A stretch of 64,000 nucleotides of DNA from positions 62,001 through 126,000 of the forward strand of contig JBBATK010000003.1 of the NCBI GenBank assembly GCA_040398805.1. Reading direction: 5' to 3'. The position numbers and the translations under genes are program-made. This DNA is from JBBATK01 sp040398805 (GTDB lineage Bacteria > Bacteroidota > Ignavibacteria > Kapaibacteriales > NICIL-2). This document shows, one piece after another, positions 9,172 to 17,984 of this stretch (position 1 is the stretch's first letter; every line of letters begins with the position of its first letter). The notes under the pieces were generated by a model. That model saw only the letters and a list, made by a program, of their open reading frames with translations, made no database searches and was not told where the DNA came from.

Positions 9172-11631
9172 ATGAAACGAGTATCGAAAAAGACATCGAC
9201 ATCGACGACCAAGTCCTACACCATCCTTCCCCTGCGGGACATGGTGATGCTTCCCCACCTTGTCGTTCCGCTCATCATCGGACGTGAGCGGTCCGTCCGC
9301 GCGGTGGACCTGGCCATGGAGCGCGACAAGCTCATCTTCATCACGACGCAGAAAGACGATGCCGTCGATGATCCGGGCATCGACGAGCTCAATACCGTAG
9401 GCACGCTGGCACGCGTGGTCCAATCCCTGCGTCTGCCGAACAGACTTCTCAAGGTGATGGTGGAAGGCATGGTCAAAGCCCGCATCAAGTCCGTCGTGAC
9501 CAATGAAACATGTCTGGAAGCGGAGATCGAGGTTCTGAAAGAAGACGTCGTGCCGAACGACAAGGAATTCACGACGCTCATGTACCACACGCGCGACCTC
9601 TTCATGAGCTATGCGCATGCATCCAGCAGTCTGCCGTCCGACGCCCTGGCGTCCATCGAGGCGATGTCCGACGAGTATCAGAAGATCTACACCATGACCG
9701 CCATGGTGGATGCGAAAGTGGAGAAGAAGCAGGCCATCCTCGACGCCGGCGACATCCGGGCACAGGTCCTGGAGCTGGGTCAGCTTCTTGCCGGTGAGAT
9801 AGAACTGCTCAAGCTTGAGGAGGAGATCGATGTCAAAGTGACCGACTCCATCCAGAAACATCAGCGGAAGTATTTCATCCAGGAGCAGATCCGCGCCTTG
9901 CAGAAAGAACTCGGCGAGGATGAGGAATACATGTCGTCGCCGGAACTCGCGAAGATCCAGGAGGCCATCGAAAAAGCGGGCATGCCCGAAGCCGTGCTTG
10001 CCAAAGCGATGGAGGAGTTCGATCATCTGAAAAAGACCCCGCCGATGTCGCCCGAGTACGGCGTGACACGTTCCTACCTGGAGTGGCTCACGGTTCTGCC
10101 GTGGACGAACCGGACGCGCGATAATCTGGACATCGACAACGTGCGCGAGGTGTTGGATACGGACCACTACGACATGGAGAAACCCAAGGAGCGCATCCTG
10201 GAATACATCTCCGTGCTGAACCTTACGAACTCCGTGCGCGGACAGATCCTTTGCCTCACCGGCCCTCCCGGCGTCGGCAAGACATCGCTTGCGGCATCCA
10301 TCGCCCGCGCACTCGGTCGCTCGTTCGTCCGCATCTCGCTCGGAGGCGTGCGCGACGAAGCGGAGATACGCGGACACCGTCGCACCTACATCGGTTCGCT
10401 TCCGGGAAAGATCATCCAGAGTCTGAAGCGTGCAGGGAGCGTGAACCCGGTGATACTTCTCGACGAGATCGACAAGATGAGTCACGATTTCCGCGGCGAC
10501 CCGTCGTCGGCGCTGCTCGAGGTACTCGATCCCGAACAGAACAAGGCGTTCAACGATCATTTCATCGAAGTGGATGTGGACCTCTCCCAGGTGCTGTTCA
10601 TCGCCACGGCGAATGTGAAGTACGACATCCCCCTGCCCTTGTTGGACCGCATGGAGGTGATCGAACTGCAGTCGTATCTGGATATCGAGAAGATGGAAAT
10701 CGCCAAACGGCATATCCTGCCGAAGCAGCGTGAACAGCTGGGCATGAGCGATGTGGACGTGACGTTCACCGATGATGCTTTGCAGAAGATCATCAACGAA
10801 TACACCAGAGAAGCGGGCGTGCGGCAGTTGGAGCGCGAGCTTGCCGGCATCCTGCGGAAGTTCGCCAAGGAGATCGTCCATGACGTGGGACGGAAGGTGA
10901 CACGGAAAGGCGACGATGATGCGCGGGTGTCATCATCCCTCCGCGAAACCTCGGAGTTCAAGCGCTTCGTCGCGAAGAAACATTTCATCGTGGATGCGCG
11001 CACCGTCGAGAAGCTGTTGAAAGCGCCGAAGTTCAAGACGAAGAAAGGTGCGGACACCGACGTGGTCGGCGTGGCGACAGGGCTGGCGTGGACAAGTGTC
11101 GGGGGCGATACGCTGCCCGTGGAGGTGACGATCATGTCGGGTACCGAGAAACTGACGCTTACCGGTAAGCTCGGCGACGTGATGAAGGAATCGGCACAGG
11201 CCGCCCTCTCCTTCATCCGCGCGAATGCCTCACGCTTCGGCCTTGCCGACGACTTCGCGAAGAACAAGGAGATCCATATCCATGTTCCAGAGGGAGCCAT
11301 TCCCAAGGACGGACCCAGTGCCGGAATCACCATGTGCGTAGCCCTGCTGTCCGCCGCTCGCGGCATCCCGGTGCGCGGCGACGTAGCCATGACAGGAGAA
11401 GTGACCTTGCGCGGCAACGTGCTGGCCATCGGCGGTCTGAACGAGAAACTCCTCGCGGCGAAACGTCACGGTGCCACCACCGTCCTCGTCCCCGATGAGA
11501 ACCGCAAGGATGTCGACGATGTGAATCCGGGCGTGAAGGAAGGTCTCCGTATCGTGTTCGTGAAAACCATCGATGAAGCGCTACCGCATGTCTTCCGGGA
11601 TGCGCACGCCCTGAGAACGGGAAAGAAGTAG
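9172..11631 (+). CDS. lon: Lon ATP-dependent protease (endopeptidase La)
   Basis: An 819-residue LonA protease that degrades misfolded and regulatory proteins in the cytoplasm. Domain order: N-terminal substrate-binding LAN domain (about 16-215), helical linker, AAA+ with Walker A GPPGVGKTS (364-372) and Walker B ILLDEIDK, then the protease domain with the Ser-Lys dyad at Ser716 (PKDGPSAG) and Lys759 (GLNEKLLAA). The 43-residue dyad spacing equals that of E. coli Lon. A charged insert of about 40 residues separates the AAA+ and protease domains (FAKEIVHDVGRKVTR onwards). It is probably transcribed separately from moxR, 102 nt downstream of the small ORF. No CIRCE-like repeat is seen upstream. 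Confidence 0.97.
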   Translation: MKRVSKKTSTSTTKSYTILPLRDMVMLPHLVVPLIIGRERSVRAVDLAMERDKLIFITTQKDDAVDDPGIDELNTVGTLARVVQSLRLPNRLLKVMVEGMVKARIKSVVTNETCLEAEIEVLKEDVVPNDKEFTTLMYHTRDLFMSYAHASSSLPSDALASIEAMSDEYQKIYTMTAMVDAKVEKKQAILDAGDIRAQVLELGQLLAGEIELLKLEEEIDVKVTDSIQKHQRKYFIQEQIRALQKELGEDEEYMSSPELAKIQEAIEKAGMPEAVLAKAMEEFDHLKKTPPMSPEYGVTRSYLEWLTVLPWTNRTRDNLDIDNVREVLDTDHYDMEKPKERILEYISVLNLTNSVRGQILCLTGPPGVGKTSLAASIARALGRSFVRISLGGVRDEAEIRGHRRTYIGSLPGKIIQSLKRAGSVNPVILLDEIDKMSHDFRGDPSSALLEVLDPEQNKAFNDHFIEVDVDLSQVLFIATANVKYDIPLPLLDRMEVIELQSYLDIEKMEIAKRHILPKQREQLGMSDVDVTFTDDALQKIINEYTREAGVRQLERELAGILRKFAKEIVHDVGRKVTRKGDDDARVSSSLRETSEFKRFVAKKHFIVDARTVEKLLKAPKFKTKKGADTDVVGVATGLAWTSVGGDTLPVEVTIMSGTEKLTLTGKLGDVMKESAQAALSFIRANASRFGLADDFAKNKEIHIHVPEGAIPKDGPSAGITMCVALLSAARGIPVRGDVAMTGEVTLRGNVLAIGGLNEKLLAAKRHGATTVLVPDENRKDVDDVNPGVKEGLRIVFVKTIDEALPHVFRDAHALRTGKK

Positions 11632-11752
11632 CCGGCAGCGAGGTTTCGCCGATCATGGTCGCACATGATCATCCGGGTCCGGACCCCTGGTGCGCGGGTA
11701 CCGTGAAAATCCCCGGCGCGCGTTTCCACGATTCCATTCCGTAACTTGATTC

Positions 11753-12088
11753 ATGCACACGAACGAACATCCTGTGGCCATTCGCGCCGGAGCACGCCTG
11801 GCTTTCATCGCCTGCCTGCTTCTTGTTTTCGGAACCGTGAGCGGTTGTTCCGAATCGGACACCACCGAGCGCTTCGCCGACACCTATGCCGACATCCTCG
11901 TGGTACGGTCACGACAGCTCGATTCCCTGACGGCACGGGCCAAGATCGACAGCGTCCTTTCCGCCCACGGATATTCGCGCGAAACCTTCCGTGGCACGTT
12001 CGAACAATTGATGCACGACCCCAAAGCGTATACGTCGGTGCTCGACTCTGCGCGAGCCCGCGCGCAGCGCAGGATACCAACGCCGTAA
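11753..12088 (+). CDS. Small lipoprotein (DUF4296-like)
   Basis: A 111-residue protein with a lipoprotein signal peptide: hydrophobic core ARLAFIACLLLVFGT and lipobox VSGC, Cys at about 32. The mature part is a short helical domain (FADTYADILVVRS ... FEQLMHDPKAYTSVLDSA). Its layout resembles the Bacteroidota DUF4296 lipoproteins, whose function is unknown; this family match is by eye. It lies between lon and the secreted hydrolase gene, in the same direction as both. Confidence 0.7.
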   Translation: MHTNEHPVAIRAGARLAFIACLLLVFGTVSGCSESDTTERFADTYADILVVRSRQLDSLTARAKIDSVLSAHGYSRETFRGTFEQLMHDPKAYTSVLDSARARAQRRIPTP

Positions 12089-12185
12089 ACGCGGGAGACC
12101 GCAGCATTGCGGACCGCGTGGTCATCTCCTGTCCTCCGGACCGATTCGAACCGAAAACACTCTCACAGAACGACGGAACCATACC

Positions 12186-14219
12186 ATGAAAACCTCCATG
12201 TCCGCTCTCGTCTGCCTCTTCTGTCTTGGCATTTCCACGTGTGTGTATGCGGGATTCGAAGGACGTATCCGGGTGACGATACGGGATACCGTGCGCAGTA
12301 AGAACATTCCTGTGACGATCATCTATGCGAGCGATTTGGAGAGTGGCGACAACAAAGCCCTCGTGGGTACCTCGACGAATACCATACCGGACTTCTCTGT
12401 CGTGGTGATGGGCCATGGTTTCCAGTTACCGGTCACCGTCTACCGCAGCTGGGCCTCGAACATCGTGCAGACTTCACCCGGCACCATTGTCATTCTTCCC
12501 GAGACCGGCGGCGAGCTCTTTCCGAGTCACGGAGACTTCGCCCTGGACATGGTGGAGTGTTTGGAATACATGCAACGGGAGGGACGTCGATCCGGCTCGG
12601 TATGGTTCGATCACATCCGCAACGATAACTTCGTGGCGGGTCACTCCATGGGTGGCGGCTGTGCGCTGTTGGCGGCGAAGGAGATCCTGCAGTCGCGCGC
12701 GCTCAACCTGCGCGGTGTGATCGCCATGGCACCGGCGGAGACGAATCCCAGTTCTACCGCGGCCGCGGCGGCCGTGACCGTGCCGACACTCATCCTTGCG
12801 GGAGCGCAGGATTGCGTGACCCCGTTGCAGACCACGGTGCAGCCCATCTACACCGCCGTTGCCGCAGCATGCAAAGTGCTCGCCGTCATTCCCGGTGCCA
12901 GCCATTGTCAATTCGCCGATTCTTCGTTCATCTGCACGCTCGGAGAGTTGAACTGCCGGGCTACCATCTCCCGAGCGACGCAACAGGGGCGGACGAACCA
13001 GTATGTGACGCTTTTCATCCGTCAGAAGGACAGTGTGGCACGGGCCATCGACAACACGCAGATCCAAACGACCATGAGTTTTTTCTCCGGATCGGAACTG
13101 CCGGCGGATACGACAACGGCCTGTGAGGGTGACACGGTAACGATTCGTAGTACGGTGCCGAATCCGCACCTCTTGTGGTTGCCCGATAGCGTGCGAGGCC
13201 AGCAGGTGCGCTTCCGCGTGAAACCTGGAATCACCACCGTCACTCTAGTCACGACCCAGTGTTTCGGCGAGACCCGCCTTGTCCATACCGTCCGGTCCGC
13301 TCCCCTTCCCACCGTGAAGGTTCAAGGGAGGACGAGCATGTGCAGAGGCGATTCCGTGATCGTGCGCGCCGTGCGCTCGCCGGGCACAAGCGTTCTCTGG
13401 TCGACAGGTTCGACGGACGATAGCATCATCGTTCGACAGCCGGGAACCTATGGTGTCGTGGCGTCGAGCAATTGCGGGAAGGCGTCGGACTCGATTCGCG
13501 TGACGTTTGCGTCCACCTCGAAGGTACCGTTGAAACTGGAGGGCGACACCTTGTTCTGCGACGGAATCGGTTCTGTCTCGATCACCTGTGCCTACGACAC
13601 AACGCTGTTCCGTGGCATCCTCTGGAACACGGGAGAGAGCGGTCGGACACTCACCATCAAGCGTACGGGCACCTTCATCTTCCATGCCGAGCTCACGCCG
13701 CGCACTTCCAATGGCTGTGTGGGAACCACCGATACGGTCCGCGTGCGCATCATGGATGTCACTCCGCCCGAGCCCACGATCACCCGACGGGGCGATACCC
13801 TGTGGAGTTCGAAAGCGGATGCGTATTCCTGGTTGAAGAACGGGGTGACCATGCCCGGACGCGACAGCCAATACTGCGTCGTCACCGAACCCGGCGAATA
13901 CCGTGTGCGCACGCGTAGCTCGGCCTTTCATGATTGTCCCGCGCTCAGCGGATCGTTCACCGTGACAAGCATCGTGGATGTGGCAACGGAAGATGATGAC
14001 GAACCGCGGGTCGTCCACCACCGTACGTCCTCGGAGCTTCTCTTCACCAACGGCACCGCCGGAGAGATCGTTCGGATCCTCACCATCCTTGGTGAAACGG
14101 TGCGGAGTGTCGCCATCGACGGCAGTACCGCTCGCATCTCGACGATGGACCTTCCATGTGGAGCGTACATCGTCATGGGTTCGTCGTTCCGACCACGGAC
14201 ATTGATCATCTGCAAGTGA
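12186..14219 (+). CDS. Secreted alpha/beta-hydrolase with Ig-like domains and a probable T9SS sorting domain
   Basis: A 677-residue exported protein. A signal peptide (about 1-22) is followed by an alpha/beta-hydrolase domain (about 25-270) of the chlorophyllase/PET-hydrolase-like type: nucleophile elbow GHSMGGG with Ser154, a likely acid in ILAGAQDCVTP and a likely His in IPGASHCQF. Residues ~300-590 form Ig/PKD-like repeats of the kind found in gliding bacteria (repeated 'C-x-GDTVxI', 'WSTGST', 'PGTYGVVASS'). The last ~75 residues (SELLFTNGTAGEIVRIL ... CGAYIVMGSS) resemble a type A T9SS C-terminal domain, though the PNP start motif is missing. The likely role is a cell-surface or secreted esterase/lipase; the substrate is unknown. 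Confidence 0.82.
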   Translation: MKTSMSALVCLFCLGISTCVYAGFEGRIRVTIRDTVRSKNIPVTIIYASDLESGDNKALVGTSTNTIPDFSVVVMGHGFQLPVTVYRSWASNIVQTSPGTIVILPETGGELFPSHGDFALDMVECLEYMQREGRRSGSVWFDHIRNDNFVAGHSMGGGCALLAAKEILQSRALNLRGVIAMAPAETNPSSTAAAAAVTVPTLILAGAQDCVTPLQTTVQPIYTAVAAACKVLAVIPGASHCQFADSSFICTLGELNCRATISRATQQGRTNQYVTLFIRQKDSVARAIDNTQIQTTMSFFSGSELPADTTTACEGDTVTIRSTVPNPHLLWLPDSVRGQQVRFRVKPGITTVTLVTTQCFGETRLVHTVRSAPLPTVKVQGRTSMCRGDSVIVRAVRSPGTSVLWSTGSTDDSIIVRQPGTYGVVASSNCGKASDSIRVTFASTSKVPLKLEGDTLFCDGIGSVSITCAYDTTLFRGILWNTGESGRTLTIKRTGTFIFHAELTPRTSNGCVGTTDTVRVRIMDVTPPEPTITRRGDTLWSSKADAYSWLKNGVTMPGRDSQYCVVTEPGEYRVRTRSSAFHDCPALSGSFTVTSIVDVATEDDDEPRVVHHRTSSELLFTNGTAGEIVRILTILGETVRSVAIDGSTARISTMDLPCGAYIVMGSSFRPRTLIICK

Positions 14220-14281
14220 GTCCGCGGAACCGCGTCGTGGCGATCACGCACGGACAGAGGACGTGTCCGGCCGGCGAGTGA

Positions 14282-15787
14282 TTACAGTCTGATCCGCAAG
14301 AGGGCTGCCGAGAAGGACAAGGTGGGATTTTTTCCGAAGACGATGGTAAGCAGGTCCCGCGTGGAGAGGCCGAACTCCCAACGTCCATCGAACACAGAGA
14401 TGCGGACGCCTGCGGGCATATTGAAACCCATCGATCCTCCCACGGTGAACCCCGTTTGGACTTGGACCAACGAGGAGAAAGCGTAGTTCGTTCCGAACGA
14501 TAAGAGTGCATTCGTTAGGTTGGCGGGATCAAGACGGTTCACCGGTACGATGATATCGAACCCGGCTTCCCGGTCGATGCCGTAATTGTAGGTCAAGCCG
14601 AAGCGGATGCGCGTGGGAAGGGCGGTCGTCGTTTCCAGAAGTCCGCTATACAGGAACGGCTTCCCTGTCCCCTTGATCTGCTGCGCCTCGGTGAAGAAGT
14701 TATACGAGTTGAAACCGGTGGACGAGACGAAGTTCATCGTATCGTCCTTCACGGCGAAGACATTGCCTTTCCAATAGATCGTCCCGACATCGAGGACACT
14801 CAATCCGGCTTTCCACTTCTCGAACATCTGCACCGTGACGCCGAGATCGAATCCCGTTCCTGTTCCCACGGGCACCAGATCCGTCCCGGTGATCTTCGAC
14901 GGTGTCGTGGACTTGCCATAATCGATGTTGAAGGCCGGCGTGACGGCACTCGTGGCGACGAGTCGTTTCTGCTCATCCACATAGGCGTTGAGCAGCGCGA
15001 ATCCCTGGATGAGTTTCACGGTGAATCCCGCGAACACGTTGGTATTGCGGCTGGAGAAGATCCTCTTGCCGTATCCCAAGCAGAACTCGCGCGTCCAGGA
15101 AAATCCGATGCGGGTGGAATCGAAGAGTTCCGAGAAGAGCTTGGGCTTGCGAGCCACGCCGATGGTATCCGTGGGACGCCATGAATAGACGACGGTGGAA
15201 TCGAAGTACGGGATGTTCCTTCCAAGAAAGGCGAAGTCCGCCGCGAACGAATTCATCACGAACTGCGCGGCGACACGCTCGCGCACTGCGACGGCGATTC
15301 CGCCATAGCCGTCGGTCTGGTAACTCATGGCCCCGAGGACCACATCGGCATTGACGAAGACACCGTTTCCTGCGAATCGACGTGCTGCTTCGCGCTTTTC
15401 GGCAGGAGAGAAATTCGTAGCGCCGAAGGACGACACCGCCGTGATGAGAGCGCTGGTGGGCATGGCGTTCGAGTGGATGGCCACTCCCGCCTCACCGAGC
15501 GTAAAACTGAAGCGCCGCATCGTCCGCTCCACTCCCACCCCTGCGGGAGAGGACTCTACGAAATAGAACGGCTCGAATACGAACCCTAGGTTTGCCGGGT
15601 TCACACCAAGTGCCTGATAATCCGTCACAAGGGTCGTTCCCAGTGCTGCCTGACCGACGCGGCCGTAATCATTCACCTCGGTCTGTGCACGAGTGTCCGC
15701 CACCAGAACACAAAGCCACAGTGCGATGAATGACATCGGCAACGACCATGCACGGGTCCGTGACCGCCGGAGCGGTGAACGGTTCAT
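14282..15787 (-). CDS. Outer-membrane beta-barrel protein (DUF5723/PorV-FadL-like)
   Basis: A protein of about 501 residues with a signal peptide (SFIALWLCVLVADTRAQ) followed by beta-rich sequence with alternating hydrophobic and aromatic residues, ending in a hydrophobic strand (SFSAALLRIRL) typical of outer-membrane barrels. The motif YQALGVNPANLGF after the signal resembles the 'NPA' motif of PorV/FadL and DUF5723 barrels of Bacteroidota, some of which are T9SS-associated. Start choice: ATG at 15787 is used here; a GTG at 15814 would overlap the upstream oxidoreductase stop as GTGA and allow translational coupling. It is probably last in an operon with the Gfo/Idh gene. Confidence 0.7.
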   Translation of the reverse strand: MNRSPLRRSRTRAWSLPMSFIALWLCVLVADTRAQTEVNDYGRVGQAALGTTLVTDYQALGVNPANLGFVFEPFYFVESSPAGVGVERTMRRFSFTLGEAGVAIHSNAMPTSALITAVSSFGATNFSPAEKREAARRFAGNGVFVNADVVLGAMSYQTDGYGGIAVAVRERVAAQFVMNSFAADFAFLGRNIPYFDSTVVYSWRPTDTIGVARKPKLFSELFDSTRIGFSWTREFCLGYGKRIFSSRNTNVFAGFTVKLIQGFALLNAYVDEQKRLVATSAVTPAFNIDYGKSTTPSKITGTDLVPVGTGTGFDLGVTVQMFEKWKAGLSVLDVGTIYWKGNVFAVKDDTMNFVSSTGFNSYNFFTEAQQIKGTGKPFLYSGLLETTTALPTRIRFGLTYNYGIDREAGFDIIVPVNRLDPANLTNALLSFGTNYAFSSLVQVQTGFTVGGSMGFNMPAGVRISVFDGRWEFGLSTRDLLTIVFGKNPTLSFSAALLRIRL

Positions 15788-15810
15788 GGTCGATATGGTC
15801 GCGCGAATGG

Positions 15811-16809
15811 TCACGTTGTCGACGACAGTATCTGTTCCTCGATCATCGATGCTATGCGGAGGGCGTTCAATGCGTCTTCGCCGCTCACGGCTATCGGCGC
15901 GCCGTCGAGGATGGAATCCACGAACGCGGCTTGTTCGTCACTGATGGCATTGCGCTGCTCCACGGACGGTTGATCGAACATGATCTTCCTCTTTTCCGGT
16001 GCGGCATCGATATCACCGAGCATGGATGCGGGTATCGACGTACCGGTGGGCGGAACACCGCCGGCATCGTCATCGTACACGCGGAACACGTCGAGTCCCG
16101 GCTTGGCGAAGTCGATGGACAGATACATCCCCTTCTGAAAGATGCGCATCTTCCGCATCGGCGATGCGGAGATGCGGGATGCGGAAAGATTGGCAACGGC
16201 GCCGTTGACGAAATCGAGTCGGGCATGCACCAAATCGACGGTCTCGGTGAGCACCGATACCCCGTTGGCGGTCACCCGCGTCACGGGAGAAGCGACCATG
16301 GAGAGGACGATGTCGATGTCGTGGATCATGAGATCGTGGATGACACTGACGTCGGTAGCCCGCGGACGGAACTGACTGAGCCGGTGCGCTTCGATGAAAT
16401 GAGGCTCCAGATGAAAGGCGCTCGCGGCGCGCAAGGCCGGGTTGAAGCGTTCCACATGTCCAACCTGCAGGCACACCCCGCGAGCATGCGCTTCGCGGAT
16501 GATATTCTCGGCAGCAGGTACGGAATGGGCGATGGGCTTTTCGATGAGACAGTGCTTGCCGGCGGCGACGCACTGCAGGGCGATTTCCTCGTGAGCCACG
16601 GTGGGCACGGCGATGGTCACCGCATCGCATTCCTCCAGGCACGACGCGACGTCCGCATAGGCCTTCACACCCAGTTCCTGTGCCTTCGCCTTGGCGCGCT
16701 CGACATCCGTATCATACACACCCGCAAGAGCGGCGCGTTGCTGTTGGGTCCACAACCGCGCATGGATACTTCCCAAATGACCGACCCCGAGAACTGCGAT
16801 TCGAAGCAT
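15811..16809 (-). CDS. Gfo/Idh/MocA-family NAD(P)-dependent oxidoreductase
   Basis: A 332-residue sugar-type oxidoreductase from the ATG at 16809, which places the Rossmann motif GVGHLGSIHA right after the first strand; an extension to 16857 is rejected. The IEKPIAHS motif with the catalytic Lys (about residue 92) and the C-terminal alpha/beta domain with HDLMIHDIDIVLS are present. The family oxidises or epimerises sugars; this subgroup resembles UDP-N-acetylglucosamine 3-dehydrogenase-like proteins often linked to lipid A or surface-sugar modification, but I cannot fix the substrate. It lies downstream of the Xer recombinase gene and overlaps the possible GTG start of the barrel gene. Confidence 0.88.
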   Translation of the reverse strand: MLRIAVLGVGHLGSIHARLWTQQQRAALAGVYDTDVERAKAKAQELGVKAYADVASCLEECDAVTIAVPTVAHEEIALQCVAAGKHCLIEKPIAHSVPAAENIIREAHARGVCLQVGHVERFNPALRAASAFHLEPHFIEAHRLSQFRPRATDVSVIHDLMIHDIDIVLSMVASPVTRVTANGVSVLTETVDLVHARLDFVNGAVANLSASRISASPMRKMRIFQKGMYLSIDFAKPGLDVFRVYDDDAGGVPPTGTSIPASMLGDIDAAPEKRKIMFDQPSVEQRNAISDEQAAFVDSILDGAPIAVSGEDALNALRIASMIEEQILSSTT

Positions 16810-16884
16810 AGATGAAATCACTGTGGTAAAAGAATGAACCGACGTTCCGCGCATCATCTCATGACGCCGACCTCACCCCGACCG

Positions 16885-17796
16885 TCATGCGTCCGCTCGC
16901 GGATGCGCCTGCATGTAGGCAGCCTTTAAGCGCTCGACGGACACGTGGGTGTAGATCTGGGTGGTGCTGAGCGACGCGTGACCGAGCATGTCGCTCACCG
17001 CCTGAAGGTCCGCCCCGTTGTCGATGAGATGGGTGGCGAACGAATGTCGCAGGACGTGCGGAGATTTCTGACGCGACTCCGTTATCCCCTCCATGGCGCG
17101 GTGCACGATACGCCACGCTTGGGATGCACCGAGCGGCGTGCCTTTGGTCGTGAGGAACAACGCCGTTTCATCGAGCGACGGATGCAATTCCGGTCGCAGA
17201 CGGAGATACTCACGAATGGCTTGCAACGACTTGCTGCCGACGGGTACGACGCGTTGCTTGCCGCCCTTCCCCGTGACACGCAGTGTGGCTCGACGAGCGT
17301 CGATGGAGTCCGTCGTCAATCCGAGCGCTTCACTGATACGAAGTCCGCTGCCGTACAATACCTCCGTCAGCGCGGCATCCCTAGCCCCGACCGCGGTCGT
17401 GCGATCGAAGCGCTCCAACATATGCGACACTTCCGTGGCTTGAAGGAACGAGGGCAAGGTCTTCTCGCTTTTCGGCACGACGAGCAGCGCAACCGGATTC
17501 GACGTGATGATGCCGTTGCGAAGACAGTACTTGAAGAACGAGCGCAAGGCGCTGACATGTAAACGGATCGTGCGATTACTCAGTCCTCGGTCATGCAGCC
17601 ACCCCAGGAACGGCCGCACGTCGTTCAACCGGAGCTTTTCCGGATCCGTATCGCTGCCCAGCCACTCATCCGTATACACGCAGAAGAGCGACAGGGTGTG
17701 ACGATACCGGTCTACCGTGTGGGGCGAATAGCCTTTTTCCGTAGAACAATACCGAAGGAACTGATCGACCGCTGAACGCATAGAATGGACGCTCAT
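16885..17796 (-). CDS. Tyrosine site-specific recombinase (XerC/XerD type)
   Basis: A 303-residue integrase-family recombinase from ATG 17796 (a TTG sits just upstream). The N-terminal SAM-like core-binding domain (about 4-90) is followed by the catalytic domain with all expected residues: Arg153 (GSGLRISE), Lys177 (GKGGKQR), His247 and Arg250 (HVLRHSFATH), His273 (LGHASLSTTQ) and nucleophile Tyr282 (IYTHV). Length and motifs match the chromosomal XerC/D pair that resolves chromosome dimers at dif. No cargo, direct repeats or other phage genes flank it, so it is more likely the housekeeping enzyme than a mobile-element integrase. A TATTTTAC box on the minus strand near 17831-17838 could be its promoter. 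Confidence 0.9.
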   Translation of the reverse strand: MSVHSMRSAVDQFLRYCSTEKGYSPHTVDRYRHTLSLFCVYTDEWLGSDTDPEKLRLNDVRPFLGWLHDRGLSNRTIRLHVSALRSFFKYCLRNGIITSNPVALLVVPKSEKTLPSFLQATEVSHMLERFDRTTAVGARDAALTEVLYGSGLRISEALGLTTDSIDARRATLRVTGKGGKQRVVPVGSKSLQAIREYLRLRPELHPSLDETALFLTTKGTPLGASQAWRIVHRAMEGITESRQKSPHVLRHSFATHLIDNGADLQAVSDMLGHASLSTTQIYTHVSVERLKAAYMQAHPRADA

Positions 17797-17881
17797 CAAT
17801 GAGAGGATCGCGGGCTGACTGCTGCGCGCGTAAAATACGATATCCTCATCAGTCGCTCAACGGGAGGTTCATGAAATGCCG

Positions 17882-17888
17882 TATTTTG
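17882..17888 (+). promoter_or_regulatory. Putative -7 promoter box (TATTTTG) for the aldehyde dehydrogenase
   Basis: CGTATTTTGCGG lies about 97 nt upstream of the ATG at 17985 in the divergent intergenic region shared with the Xer gene. It matches the core seen before moxR and the RsuA-family gene. Confidence 0.3.
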
Positions 17889-17984
17889 CGGCAGTGTTTT
17901 TTCAACGCGGACGTCGCCCCGTTCAACCGATCCATCGTCGATTATCATCGGTCGGTTATCGGTCCGGTGCGACACGGGATTACC

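Noticed and set aside
8818..10881. A 687-codon minus-strand open frame
   Set aside because: Antisense to lon and moxR, both with full catalytic motifs; codon-bias shadow in GC-rich DNA.
11655..11675. A GATCATG/CATGATC hairpin after lon
   Set aside because: A short stem with no U-run; could be chance or an operator, with nothing else to support it.
16885..17796. The Xer-type recombinase as a mark of a genomic island
   Set aside because: No direct repeats, tRNA, phage or cargo genes, and composition like its neighbours; the sequence fits housekeeping XerC/D.
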